A DNA stretch of 64,000 nt from an uncultured Neptuniibacter sp. (GTDB lineage: Bacteria > Pseudomonadota > Gammaproteobacteria > Pseudomonadales > Balneatricaceae). The stretch lies in the NCBI RefSeq assembly GCF_947498015.1, contig NZ_CANMIR010000002.1, forward strand, positions 186,001-250,000, given 5' to 3'. This document shows, in pieces, positions 18,572 to 28,077 of this stretch; the stretch's first letter is position 1; the number at the start of each line of letters is the position of its first letter. The position numbers and the translations under genes are program-made. The notes beneath the pieces are model-generated. The model worked only from the letters and a program-made list of their open reading frames with translations, was not told the DNA's origin and did no database searches.

Positions 18572-21418
18572 ATGCGTTGTTCTGCCCTGCATAAAACAAT
18601 TGTATCGTTGCTTCTTTTTTTACTGTCAACATCATCTCTGATGGCGCAGAACACAATTGAGATCAGTCCAAATGATCCTAAACTCTATCGCAGCCTGACA
18701 CTGGATAATCAGTTACGGGTTCTATTGATATCCAGTCCTGAGAGCGATAAAGCCGCAGCGTCCATGAATGTGGCAATCGGCTCCAGCGCGAATCCAAAAG
18801 ATCGCCCCGGGCTGGCACACTTCCTTGAACACATGCTTTTCCTCGGCACCGATAAGTACCCTAAAGCAGATGAATACCAAAGTTTCATCAGTTCTCACGG
18901 CGGCGGTCACAACGCCTATACCGCACAGGAAAATACCAACTACTTCTTTGATGTTGCTGCAGACAATCTGGAACCCGCCCTGGATCGCTTTGCCCAGTTT
19001 TTCATTGCTCCACTCTTCGATGAACAGTATGTAGATCGTGAACGGCATGCCGTGCACTCTGAATATCAGGCGAAAATCAGAGATGATTACCGTCGCACAT
19101 ATGCAGTCAAAAAATTAGCGATGAACCCTGAAAACAGTCAGAACAGGTTTATCGTCGGGAGTCTGGAAACCCTCTCAGACAAAGCTGGAAGCAAAATTCG
19201 TGATGAATTGATCCAATTTTACCAACAATATTACTCAGCAAATTTAATGACGCTGGTTGTTCTGGGGCGAGAGCCACTGGACCAGTTGGAACAGATAGTC
19301 AGGAGTAAATTTTCTGCAGTAAAAAACCGCAAAAGCCAGGGGTTCAAAAGCGATGAACCTCTCTTCCTGAATGAGAAACTCCCGCTCAAAGTAACGTTAC
19401 AAAGCGTAAAAGACAGCCGTTCTCTGAGTCTGACTTTTCCGATCGCCGAGACACGCAGTCACTGGCGTGTCAAACCGGTCTATTACATCAGTAGCCTGAT
19501 CGGTTATGAGGGCAAGGGGAGCCTTCTTTCCCTTTTAAAAGCCAGGGGCTGGGCAACATCCCTCTCTGCATCTCAGGGTCACAATCTCGAAAACCAGGGA
19601 AGTTTCATGGTGAATATAGCTCTGACTGAGAAGGGGATGGAGCATTATCTTGATATAACCCAGCTCCTGTTCGCGTATGTCGAATTGCTCAAGGACAGAG
19701 GGATAACAGATCAGCTTTACACTGAAGAGAAACAACTGAATGAGATCAGCTTCCGTTTTCAGGAGCAATCTGAACCGATCCATCTGGTCAGCAATCTATC
19801 ACGTCAGATGCAGCATTTCCCGACCCAATACGCGATATCTGCTAGCTACAAATTCGATAGATTCCAACCCGAACTGATACGTGGCTACCTGGATCAGATC
19901 AGACCAGAAAATATGTTGCTGACCCTTAAAGCTAAACAGTTGACCGGTGACCAGATTGAACCGTATTACAACGTTCCCTACTCGATATCGCCCCTGACTG
20001 CTGATGAGCTTAGCCGGATCAAATCCACCACTAACACGCCTGAGCTTTCAGTACGTGACAACAATCCCTTTATTGCCGATAACCTAGAGCTGCTTTCCGG
20101 TTCCGCTCACAATCATGAAGTCCCCGTTCAATTGAGCAAAACACCCTTAGCGGAGCACTGGTATAAACAAGACACAGAGTTCAAAACCCCTAAAGCCAAT
20201 GTTTACTTTTCGCTGCAAACACCGATCGCCAACCAAACCGCTAAAAATTGGGTACTGAATAAGCTCTATACCCAGATGCTGCAGGAACAGTTAAACGAAA
20301 CACTTTACGACGCCTACATCGCAGGCCTCAATGGTCAGATATACCCTCATATGAAAGGCTTTACGGTTCGCCTGTCCGGCTATAGCGATAAGCTTGACCT
20401 GTTATTAAAAGCGGTAGCTGACGCTATCAAACATCCAGAATTGGATAAAACCAGATTTGAAATTCTTCGCCAGGAGTACATCGATAATCTGGCCAATCAA
20501 TCGAAAAACAAACCCTACAACCAGGCCACTGATCACCTCTATGAGCTTCTGCTGCCTCAATGGGAGAAAAGCAGTCAGCAAGCAGCCCTTGAAAGCCTGG
20601 AACTGGATGATTTGAAACAGTTCTCAAAACAGTTGCTAGCCGCTCCATATCTGAAACTAATGACACACGGCAACCTAAGCCGCGCTGAAGCGCAATCACT
20701 CGAAACCGACTTAAAGCGATCATTATCGGGAAGTGAGAGCCATCCACCCTCAGCAGTTAAAGTGGTTCAGATCCCGGAGGGTAAGCCACTCACCTCAAAT
20801 CTTGAGATCGAGCATAACGATTCAGCCATTGCTATGTTGCTGCAGGGGGAAAGTAACTCTCTTCAAGCCCGGGCAGAGATCTCTGTTCTGGCCGAGATGC
20901 TGGCGGCTCCCTTCTATAACCAGATCCGTACAGAGAAACAGCTTGGCTATATTGTCTTCGCTACACCTGTACAGATGAACAAAACACCGGGGGTCGCTTT
21001 TATCATTCAGTCCCCTGTCGCCGATGCAGAACGGCTAAACGCTGAGATCAATGGATTTATTCAGCAGTGGCAGCAACAACTGCCTGAAATCGATTTAGAA
21101 ACGCTGGAAAAATTCAAACGTAGTGTCATAGGACGAATCACAAAGAAAGACAATACTCTGTCAAACCGGACCAATCGCTACTGGCGTGAACTAGATTGGG
21201 GGGATACGGAGTTTAATACTCGAAACCAACTGGCCAATCGTGTTGAAAAGGTGAGCATTCAGGATCTGAAACGCTGCTTTGAACAGCTCTTAAAGAGACG
21301 TCTGATTGTACAAAATACAGGGAAACGCTTCGTTTCTCAGGATAAAACCACTCCCACTACGCTTCATGCTCTCTTCGCTGAACTGAAAGCTGACGCACAG
21401 TTTGTCCCCGAAAGTTGA
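18572..21418 (+). CDS. ptrA: pitrilysin-type (M16) zinc protease, periplasmic
   Basis: 948 residues, close to E. coli protease III. Signal peptide about 1-25 (IVSLLLFLLSTSSLMAQ). The inverted zinc motif HxxEH is H83-F-L-E86-H87, followed by GTDKYPKADEYQSFISSHGGGHNAYT, with the third ligand expected in the ERHAVHSEY region. Later M16 domains include QLGYIVFATPV and RTEKQ. It degrades small peptides in the periplasm. The symbol is by similarity; whether orthologous to E. coli ptrA is not shown, since recBCD is not adjacent. It is followed by a stem-loop shared with the convergent gene. Confidence 0.93.
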   Translation: MRCSALHKTIVSLLLFLLSTSSLMAQNTIEISPNDPKLYRSLTLDNQLRVLLISSPESDKAAASMNVAIGSSANPKDRPGLAHFLEHMLFLGTDKYPKADEYQSFISSHGGGHNAYTAQENTNYFFDVAADNLEPALDRFAQFFIAPLFDEQYVDRERHAVHSEYQAKIRDDYRRTYAVKKLAMNPENSQNRFIVGSLETLSDKAGSKIRDELIQFYQQYYSANLMTLVVLGREPLDQLEQIVRSKFSAVKNRKSQGFKSDEPLFLNEKLPLKVTLQSVKDSRSLSLTFPIAETRSHWRVKPVYYISSLIGYEGKGSLLSLLKARGWATSLSASQGHNLENQGSFMVNIALTEKGMEHYLDITQLLFAYVELLKDRGITDQLYTEEKQLNEISFRFQEQSEPIHLVSNLSRQMQHFPTQYAISASYKFDRFQPELIRGYLDQIRPENMLLTLKAKQLTGDQIEPYYNVPYSISPLTADELSRIKSTTNTPELSVRDNNPFIADNLELLSGSAHNHEVPVQLSKTPLAEHWYKQDTEFKTPKANVYFSLQTPIANQTAKNWVLNKLYTQMLQEQLNETLYDAYIAGLNGQIYPHMKGFTVRLSGYSDKLDLLLKAVADAIKHPELDKTRFEILRQEYIDNLANQSKNKPYNQATDHLYELLLPQWEKSSQQAALESLELDDLKQFSKQLLAAPYLKLMTHGNLSRAEAQSLETDLKRSLSGSESHPPSAVKVVQIPEGKPLTSNLEIEHNDSAIAMLLQGESNSLQARAEISVLAEMLAAPFYNQIRTEKQLGYIVFATPVQMNKTPGVAFIIQSPVADAERLNAEINGFIQQWQQQLPEIDLETLEKFKRSVIGRITKKDNTLSNRTNRYWRELDWGDTEFNTRNQLANRVEKVSIQDLKRCFEQLLKRRLIVQNTGKRFVSQDKTTPTTLHALFAELKADAQFVPES

Positions 21419-21426
21419 CCTGATTG

Positions 21427-21461
21427 AACGAGAGAGCATCAGGGCCGGATAATCTCTCGTT
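21427..21461 (+). terminator. possible terminator after the pitrilysin gene
   Basis: 9-bp perfect stem (21427-21435 with 21453-21461), 17-base loop, followed by the T-rich TTCTTCTCTT. It begins 9 bases after the stop and overlaps the end of the convergent secreted-protein gene. Confidence 0.45.
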
Positions 21462-21900
21462 TCTTCTCTTGCTCCAGAATTGGGCGAAAATAAACAGAGT
21501 CTTTCCGTTTAGGTTTCACGAGCTCTTCACACCCCTGCCCCAATAACAGGCAGCGTGCTTTTTTCTCATCTTTACCGATCTGTACAAAGATCTTATCTTC
21601 ACCCTTCAGCGGCGGCTTTTTATCTTTACCCGCAGGCACCTCATTTACTTTTGGGGGGGCGTAGGGGATAACCAAAGGCTCTGGCAGGTTATTCGGTAGA
21701 TCCCTTGGGATCACTTCAACCATCCGCTCCTGATCAAAGGTTCCACGTCGCCAATCTTGATAGGCCGTTTCTCCATCGACCGTGCCATAGTAATACCCCT
21801 TGGGGGCCGTTATCTGATAGTCGATCGGCAGCTCAACCTCCTCCTCAGAAAAAACTTGAGCTGAGAACAGCAGCAGACACAGAAGCTTAATGTGCATCAT
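21439..21900 (-). CDS. hypothetical secreted protein, coupled to sbcB
   Basis: 153 residues from the first of two tandem ATGs. Signal peptide (IKLLCLLLFSAQVFS). The mature part starts EEEVELPIDYQI, has an aromatic YYYGTVDGETAYQDWRRG, a Pro-rich middle and a charged KDKKPPLKGEDK stretch, and one Cys pair (CLLLGQGC) that could form a disulfide. No family recognised. Its start codons lie inside the last codons of sbcB (overlap about 14 bases), so translation is probably coupled. The frame also continues upstream without a signal-compatible start. Confidence 0.72.
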   Translation of the reverse strand: MMHIKLLCLLLFSAQVFSEEEVELPIDYQITAPKGYYYGTVDGETAYQDWRRGTFDQERMVEVIPRDLPNNLPEPLVIPYAPPKVNEVPAGKDKKPPLKGEDKIFVQIGKDEKKARCLLLGQGCEELVKPKRKDSVYFRPILEQEKKREIIRP

Positions 21901-23353
21901 CAAATACATCTTCCATTGGATAGATCGCTTCGGCATAGACAGCCAGCTCCTCCAAAATATGACGCTTATGCTCATCCGCTTCGGACTCGGCATATAGATC
22001 ATTTAAACGCTGATAGAATTTTTCCATCGTCAGGTGCCCACCTTCACCCCGCAAGAGTTTCCGGCGGCGATACTCCTCCCACTGCATCTGCTGCTCTTGC
22101 GTCAGAATATGAGGGCAGTTACGTGCTTTATAGCGCAACAACATCTCTTCGAGACGGACATCCTGGAAAGGCAGATCCAACTCTGCCAACTCCTCAGGCC
22201 CCGCTAGCCTGACCTGATCCATTGATTTCCTATCAGAGGGAGAAAAGAATCCCCCGCTATAGAGCATCATGTCCGGATCGCTATCCTCTTCAAAGGGGCT
22301 CTCTGAATAGATATCGGCAAGTTTCTCCTGAAGCCCAGTAAAACTTCGTAGTATCTGAAGATGGGCGCGGCAAACATCACCCTCAATCTGCAACCGACCC
22401 GCTTCCTCAGTGTTCAACATACCTGCAGGAGCAACAATCGGACATTTATTAATATGGAGCTGCTTGAGCGCAATTCTGGGATCAGATTCATCCAACTCCC
22501 GTTGAGGGGTATATAACAAACGCCTGATCTCCTCCGTGGTGAGATTCATCAGGGGCTCAGGGCTGTAGCGCAGATCCCACACCAGCACACCGTTTTTATT
22601 CACAGGATGGGTGCCCAGAGGCGCAACGATTGCCGCATTACCCTGTTCAACGGGATAACGAGAGGATATATGCAGTACAGGTTTATGTGTTTGAGTATCG
22701 ATCAACGTCTGAATCGACTGTTTACTACGATGATTAACCACATAGTTATACAGTTTTGGCTGTTTTTCTCTAACCAGTTTAGCCATCTCAATGGTGGCAT
22801 AAACATCAGAGAGCGCATCATGTGCATGACCATGATCAATCTGATTAGCCACGGTCAGATCCTCTAGCCTCAAGCTGGGAGAACCATCTTCATATTTCGG
22901 CCAGTTAATCCCATCGGGTCTCAAAGAGCGCGTTAATCGAAGCATATCGATAATATCCCAACGAGAGCAGCCATTTTGCCACTCTCTGGCGTAGGGATCG
23001 TAAAAATTACGATACAGACCATAACGGCTCACTTCATCATCAAAGCGGATACTGTTATAACCCACACCACAGGTGCCTGGGCGGGCCAGTTGTTCATGAA
23101 TCTTTTGGAAGAAAACCGCTTCACATACCCCCTCTTCCATCGCTTTCTGTGGGGTAATACCCGTGATGAGGCAGGCCTCAGGATGCGGCAGCTGATCATC
23201 ACTGGGCTTGCAATAAAACATGACAGGATCTTCGATGATATTAAGCTGCTCATCCGTACGAATTCCGGCAAATTGAACGGGCCAGTCACGCTTAGGATCG
23301 GCTCCAAAAGTCTCATAGTCGTGCCAGAAAAAAGTCAAAGGCGCATTAGCCAT
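21887..23353 (-). CDS. sbcB: exodeoxyribonuclease I
   Basis: 3'-5' single-strand DNA exonuclease acting in mismatch repair and RecJ/RecF recombination. 488 residues. The DEDDh acidic pair is D12 and E14 in FFWHDYETFG, with conserved CGVGYNSIRFDDEVSRYGLYRNFYDPY and GHAHDALSDVYATIEMAKL carrying the remaining Asp/His ligands. C-terminal ExoI helical domain with QMQWEEYRRRKLL is present. Length and colinearity match the gammaproteobacterial enzyme. It is divergent from the YchJ-type gene. Confidence 0.95.
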   Translation of the reverse strand: MANAPLTFFWHDYETFGADPKRDWPVQFAGIRTDEQLNIIEDPVMFYCKPSDDQLPHPEACLITGITPQKAMEEGVCEAVFFQKIHEQLARPGTCGVGYNSIRFDDEVSRYGLYRNFYDPYAREWQNGCSRWDIIDMLRLTRSLRPDGINWPKYEDGSPSLRLEDLTVANQIDHGHAHDALSDVYATIEMAKLVREKQPKLYNYVVNHRSKQSIQTLIDTQTHKPVLHISSRYPVEQGNAAIVAPLGTHPVNKNGVLVWDLRYSPEPLMNLTTEEIRRLLYTPQRELDESDPRIALKQLHINKCPIVAPAGMLNTEEAGRLQIEGDVCRAHLQILRSFTGLQEKLADIYSESPFEEDSDPDMMLYSGGFFSPSDRKSMDQVRLAGPEELAELDLPFQDVRLEEMLLRYKARNCPHILTQEQQMQWEEYRRRKLLRGEGGHLTMEKFYQRLNDLYAESEADEHKRHILEELAVYAEAIYPMEDVFDDAH

Positions 23354-23479
23354 AAATTATCCTTGCCAAATAGGTAAAGCTCATAGATATAATGTGATTA
23401 AGCGGTTCTGTAACCCAAGGAATTTCAGATACAGAATCAACCGTAATCAGATTAACATTTCAATGTTAAGGGTTCACCC

Positions 23480-23905
23480 ATGTCTCATGATCAGGAAGGA
23501 ATGAACAAAGTCTGCCCCTGCGGTTCCAATAAGCCATTCGACTATTGCTGCAGACCCATCGTCGAAGGTCAGAAAGCGGCTCCTACAGCGGAAGCATTGA
23601 TGCGATCCAGATACACCGCTTTCGCTCTGGGCGCGATCGATTATTTAATTGATACCACAGCCCCGGAAAAGCGAGGAGCTGATGATGCGGATATTCTTGC
23701 GGACCAGGTTAAATATACAAACTGGGTCGGCCTGACAATTTTAAGTACAGAGAACGGCGGTCGCTCAGAAGAAACGGGCACGGTAGAGTTCGAAGCAGGA
23801 TTTGAAACCGATGATCAGGCCGGTACTCTCTACGAGAAATCAAACTTCCGTAAAGAGAATGGATTTTGGCTCTACGTAGATGGCGAGGTCGAGGTCAGAA
23901 CCTGA
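23480..23905 (+). CDS. YchJ family SEC-C motif protein
   Basis: 141 residues with an N-terminal SEC-C zinc motif (VCPCGSNKPFDYCC) and the YchJ core: APTAEALMRSRYTAFALGAIDYLIDT, then VEFEAGF and FRKENGFWLYVDGE. The second half is a nuclear-transport-factor-2-like fold in the family. The SEC-C motif resembles the SecA zinc tail and probably contacts a protein partner. Function unknown; cytoplasmic. AAGGG precedes the ATG by about 7 bases. Confidence 0.9.
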   Translation: MSHDQEGMNKVCPCGSNKPFDYCCRPIVEGQKAAPTAEALMRSRYTAFALGAIDYLIDTTAPEKRGADDADILADQVKYTNWVGLTILSTENGGRSEETGTVEFEAGFETDDQAGTLYEKSNFRKENGFWLYVDGEVEVRT

Positions 23906-24017
23906 CCCCAAGCGTCAACGTTTTTTCCAAATAAGAAAAGCGTCATTGAGAATCACTCGTCATCTTTGAATGAGAGATTTTCATGCACGACGCCAAAAAC
24001 AGCTTCATTCCTTCCCT

Positions 24018-24047
24018 GATAGCCTCAGCAGCGGTGCTCAGGCTATC
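24018..24047. other. 30-base imperfect stem-loop upstream of the DUF349 gene
   Basis: Eight outer base pairs (24018-24025 with 24040-24047), one C.C mismatch, then AGCA/TGCT closing a GCGG loop. No T-tract follows in either direction. It sits in a 293-base gap between the YchJ-type gene and the DUF349 gene. Role unknown: mRNA leader structure or protein-binding site. Confidence 0.45.
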
Positions 24048-24198
24048 GAAATGGTAAATTCCCCTGCCAAAGATCCTGTTTTCAATAATTTCTCTTAATG
24101 TCAACGCTGTCAGCGTAACAATTCTGCGTTAGAATGTTTGGCCTTAAACGGATGAGCGTTCCAACTTATATGCGCCTTTCCTAGATGTTCAGGACCTT

Positions 24199-27048
24199 AT
24201 GCTAGCAAGATTATTCAAGCCCAACTGGCAACATGCCAAGCCCGAAAAACGAATCAAGGCGATTGCAAAATTTCGCGCAACGGATGCCGAAGCGCAACCG
24301 ATCCTGTCACAGCTTGCGCTGGAAGATCAGGACGAACTCGTTCGCCTCAGCGCCACTGAAAAACTGAATAATCTCACACTACTGGTAAAGATAAGTAAGC
24401 GAGATAACTCCCCTAATATTCAGCAACAGGCACTTCACCGCATTAGTCAGATCATTCTGTCGCCTGAATGCGATACCGACATAGAAGAAAAACTCACCGC
24501 ACTAAAATCGCTGAGTAATGCAGACCTTCTCACTCATATCGCACTTAATAGCAACAACGAACGGCTACGTGAGCAGGCAACATCACAGATCCAGGATAAT
24601 ACCAGCCTGGAGGTTATTGCAGAAAAAAGTCTCCGCGCCAGCATTCGTATCTTGGCAACAGAAAAAATCAGCTGCCCCGAGACCCTCGAACGGGTTCAGA
24701 AAGCGTCCAAGAACAGAGACAAGGGCGTCTTCAAGGTTGCCAGAGATAAACTTCAGCAGATCCGTGAAGATGAAAAGAGAGTAGCTCAGGAGAAGCAAAA
24801 TGTCTGTGACCACCTGAGATCCATTCAGCAACTGAGTCAGTCCGAACTTTTCCCTTTATACGCTGCAAAACTATCTGCTCTGGAAAATGAATGGTTATCA
24901 CTGCGCAGCTTTGCAGATCAAGAGCAGCTAAATCAGCATGAAAGTCATCTGAAAAATTGCCAAAACATGCTCGCAGAGCAAAAAGCCATAGAAGAAGCTG
25001 AAACTCTTCGGGTGCAGCAGGAAAAAGCTCAGAGAGAGAAAAGCCATCAAATCTACTCTGAGCTTTGCGTCCTCAAGGAGGACAGCTACGAACTTCAACC
25101 CGAGCAGTGGGCGATAGACCTGCTTTGTGAAAAACTAGATTCCCTCTCCACCCAATGGGAGGAGGTCCGTCAATTCAGTGTCGAAAGTGAACAAGAGCGA
25201 TTCCAAAAAATAGCAGCTCAGCTAAGTAATCTGCAGATTGCATACCAGCACTTTATTGATGACAAAGACAAACTGGTTACCATCACAACCAGACTTGCCC
25301 AGCAAGATGATCTCAAGCAGGTTCAGAAATCATCAAATCAGGCCCGCAAATTAATCAACAGACTTAGCTGGCCTAAGCAACAAACCAAACCGTCTGAACT
25401 CTGCGCGTGTGAAGATCAACTTGCTCTGGCAGACCAGAAACTGGCACAACAGCAGAAAAACGCCGAAAGAAGCCAGGTTGAATTGAGTCAGATCCTGGAT
25501 ACGCTCAAGCAGGCAATTAGTAACGGTGAAATCCGTTCCGCAGATAAACAGATTAAAAAAGCGGATCAGTTGAGTAAACGCCTGAACGGACAACTCACGC
25601 CTGAACTAGATCAGCGTATTAAATCACTCACCGCTGAACTTCAGGAGATTCGTGACTGGCAAGCTTATGCTGTGACGCCCAAAAAAGAGTCCCTTTGCGA
25701 CGAGATGGAAGCACTGAGTGACTCAGAGATACCGGTTCAGGAAAAAGCCAATCAGATCCGCAGAATCCAGAAAGAGTGGAAACTACTGGACTCAACCGAT
25801 TCTGTTCATTCACAACAGCTCTGGCTGCGTTTTAAAAAAGCATCAGACAAAGCCTATAGCCCCTGTGATAAGTTTTTTGCCGAGCAACGAGATCTACGCA
25901 AGCAAAACCTTGAACACAGGCAGAACATCTGTGAGAAGCTAGCCGCTCTGACATCGCCTCCCGAGGGCGATTCTGAAGCATGGAAGTGTTACGAAGAACT
26001 CATTCGTCAGACCAAACAGGATTGGCGTACCTATTCACCTGTGGACCGTGCTCCAGGGAAAAAAGTACAGGCTGAATTTGACCGCTTATTGAAAGCCACT
26101 GAAGCCCCACTGCGCCAGATTCGCCAGAATAATGCCAAACAGAAACAGGCTTTGATTGAGCGGACTGTTGAACTACTCGATTCCCACAACCTGGCAGAAG
26201 CAACTGAGCAGGTCAAGGATCTACAGAAAGAGTGGAAAGCATTAGGCGCAGCTCCACGCAATCAGGAGCGCAGGCTATGGAATCAGTTCAGAGAAAACTG
26301 CAGCCTGATTTTTGAGCGCTTCTACGCTGAAGGTGACCGCTCCCCGCAATCCACCGGTGATAGCAACAAACAGTTGCTCAAGCAGTTACAGCAGGCCATT
26401 AACGAGCTGGAAGAACTGTTAGAATGCACAATAAACCTTCCTCAGATTGAAGCTAAATACCGCCATGCAGTTGAACGGTTTGAAGCGATTGAAGAGATTG
26501 ATGCGTCACTGCATGAACGCCTTAATCTGATTAGAAAACAGGTTGAGTGCCTGAAGCATGAGCTGGGTGGCTTTGATGAACTTAACTATACGCATCTTCA
26601 GGCCAAAGCCCAGATCTGTGAGCAACTGGAGATACAAATTCTGGAAAACGATTCAGAGTTTTCACTGCCAGAGCTTCAGAGTGAATGGGAGCAGCTCTCA
26701 CGGCAAACCAGTGCTGATCAGCCAATTGATCAGCGCTACGCAACCTTACTTCAGCTGCTCAATCAACCCGAAGCGCTCGATCAGATCCTGAACGATCAGG
26801 AGCAGAGCCTGAGAAAGCTCTGTATTCGCCTTGAGATTGCCACTGCCAACCCCTCCCCTGCTGAGGACCAGGCTCTTCGCATGGAGTACCAGATGGAGCG
26901 ATTGCAACAAGCACTGGCAGAACAGAAGCAGGGACTTAATGCGAAAGAGATTAAACAGCTCGAATATGAGTGGCTTGCGATCCCGTTTGCAACCCATTTC
27001 GATGGTCTAAGCGAACGCTTTGAGAACCAGCTACAAAGCATCTTGTAA
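24199..27048 (+). CDS. large DUF349 coiled-coil protein
   Basis: 949 residues, no signal peptide. The N-terminal part (about 10-190) looks like HEAT-type helical repeats (ILSQLALEDQDELVRLSATEKL; NNERLREQATSQI; SIRILATEKI). The rest is long charged and Gln-rich helix with three recognisable DUF349 repeats at about 505-580 (QIRRIQKEWKLLD), 590-655 (QTKQDWRTYSPVDR) and 660-735 (VKDLQKEWKALGAAPRNQERRLWNQF). Function is not established; the architecture suggests a cytoplasmic scaffold. AGGA precedes the ATG. It is a single-gene unit closed by a terminator shared with phaB. Confidence 0.88.
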   Translation: MLARLFKPNWQHAKPEKRIKAIAKFRATDAEAQPILSQLALEDQDELVRLSATEKLNNLTLLVKISKRDNSPNIQQQALHRISQIILSPECDTDIEEKLTALKSLSNADLLTHIALNSNNERLREQATSQIQDNTSLEVIAEKSLRASIRILATEKISCPETLERVQKASKNRDKGVFKVARDKLQQIREDEKRVAQEKQNVCDHLRSIQQLSQSELFPLYAAKLSALENEWLSLRSFADQEQLNQHESHLKNCQNMLAEQKAIEEAETLRVQQEKAQREKSHQIYSELCVLKEDSYELQPEQWAIDLLCEKLDSLSTQWEEVRQFSVESEQERFQKIAAQLSNLQIAYQHFIDDKDKLVTITTRLAQQDDLKQVQKSSNQARKLINRLSWPKQQTKPSELCACEDQLALADQKLAQQQKNAERSQVELSQILDTLKQAISNGEIRSADKQIKKADQLSKRLNGQLTPELDQRIKSLTAELQEIRDWQAYAVTPKKESLCDEMEALSDSEIPVQEKANQIRRIQKEWKLLDSTDSVHSQQLWLRFKKASDKAYSPCDKFFAEQRDLRKQNLEHRQNICEKLAALTSPPEGDSEAWKCYEELIRQTKQDWRTYSPVDRAPGKKVQAEFDRLLKATEAPLRQIRQNNAKQKQALIERTVELLDSHNLAEATEQVKDLQKEWKALGAAPRNQERRLWNQFRENCSLIFERFYAEGDRSPQSTGDSNKQLLKQLQQAINELEELLECTINLPQIEAKYRHAVERFEAIEEIDASLHERLNLIRKQVECLKHELGGFDELNYTHLQAKAQICEQLEIQILENDSEFSLPELQSEWEQLSRQTSADQPIDQRYATLLQLLNQPEALDQILNDQEQSLRKLCIRLEIATANPSPAEDQALRMEYQMERLQQALAEQKQGLNAKEIKQLEYEWLAIPFATHFDGLSERFENQLQSIL

Positions 27049-27068
27049 CAAGTGTTAAATAACAGTCA

Positions 27069-27098
27069 CAAAAAAACCCGCATAGTGCGGGTTTTTTT
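27069..27098. terminator. bidirectional intrinsic terminator (DUF349 gene / phaB)
   Basis: 7-bp GC-rich stem (27076-27082 with 27086-27092), 3-base loop, A-run before and T-run after. Confidence 0.9.
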
Positions 27099-27111
27099 AC
27101 GATTGTACTGA

Positions 27112-27870
27112 TTACGACATGTGCAAACCGCCGTTAACCGACATATCAGCACCAGTAATATAACCTGACGCTTGCTCATCACATAGGAATGAACACATGC
27201 GACCGATCTCTTCAGGCGTACCAAAACGACCGACAGGGATACCTGCACAGATCTGATCCTGGATCTCCTGAGCGATCTTAGCCACCATCGCTGTTTTAAT
27301 GTAGCCCGGAGACACAGTGTTAACCGTCACACCTTTACGCGCGACCTCTTGTGCCAGTGCTTTTGTAAAGCCGTGAATACCCGCTTTAGCTGCGGAGTAG
27401 TTACACTGACCAAACTGTCCTTTCTGTGCGTTCACAGAAGAGATATTGATGACACGGCCCCAGCCTTTATCAACCATACCGTTGATAACCAGGCGGGTCA
27501 TATGGAACATAGAATCCAAGTTGGCTGTCAGCACCTCATCCCACTGCTCCCAACTCATCTTCTTAAACTGACCATCACGCGTGATACCTGCATTGTTAAC
27601 CAGGATATCAACCGTTCCTCCAGTCAGCTCCTCTACTGTTGCAATACACTGCGCACAGGATTCTGCATTGGTCACATCACCATAGGCAACCTGAATGTCA
27701 TAACCATCCTTCTTCTGCTCTTCCTGCCACGCTTTCGCTTTATCGTGATTACCACCGCTGTTATACCCTGCTACTACACGAAATCCTGCATCAGCGAGTT
27801 CACGACAGATTGAAGTACCCAAACCACCAGTACCACCAGTCACGAGTGCAATTTTCTGACTCATGCTCAC
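27112..27870 (-). CDS. phaB: acetoacetyl-CoA reductase (SDR)
   Basis: Reduces acetoacetyl-CoA to (R)-3-hydroxybutyryl-CoA with NADPH, the second step of polyhydroxybutyrate synthesis. 252 residues. SDR features: TGGTGGLGTSICREL (11-25), NNAGITRDGQFKKM (92-105), active site S144/S145, Y158 and K162 in NYSAAKAG, and the C-terminal SGYITGADMSVNGGLHMS typical of PhaB rather than FabG. No phaA or phaC is in the window, so it is an orphan here. Monocistronic by its spacing and terminator. Confidence 0.9.
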   Translation of the reverse strand: MSMSQKIALVTGGTGGLGTSICRELADAGFRVVAGYNSGGNHDKAKAWQEEQKKDGYDIQVAYGDVTNAESCAQCIATVEELTGGTVDILVNNAGITRDGQFKKMSWEQWDEVLTANLDSMFHMTRLVINGMVDKGWGRVINISSVNAQKGQFGQCNYSAAKAGIHGFTKALAQEVARKGVTVNTVSPGYIKTAMVAKIAQEIQDQICAGIPVGRFGTPEEIGRMCSFLCDEQASGYITGADMSVNGGLHMS

Positions 27871-28077
27871 ATCCCCTTATTCATTCTATATTTGCTTGTG
27901 TGGGTGTTATCTTTCTTATTATCTTCTTGGTCAATTCCTTGGCCTTTCCTCGATCATAATCCCATACGATTCTGGATATTAATATGACTTTGGTTGAAGA
28001 GATAAAAGATTAGCGGAAGAGGATGAAAATATAATGACAGACATATGGGTGCCAGCAGCGCATGCGGCACCGCAACA

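Noticed and set aside
27349..27813. 154-codon plus-strand frame opposite phaB
   Set aside because: Shadow of a conserved SDR gene; the phaB motifs are on the other strand.
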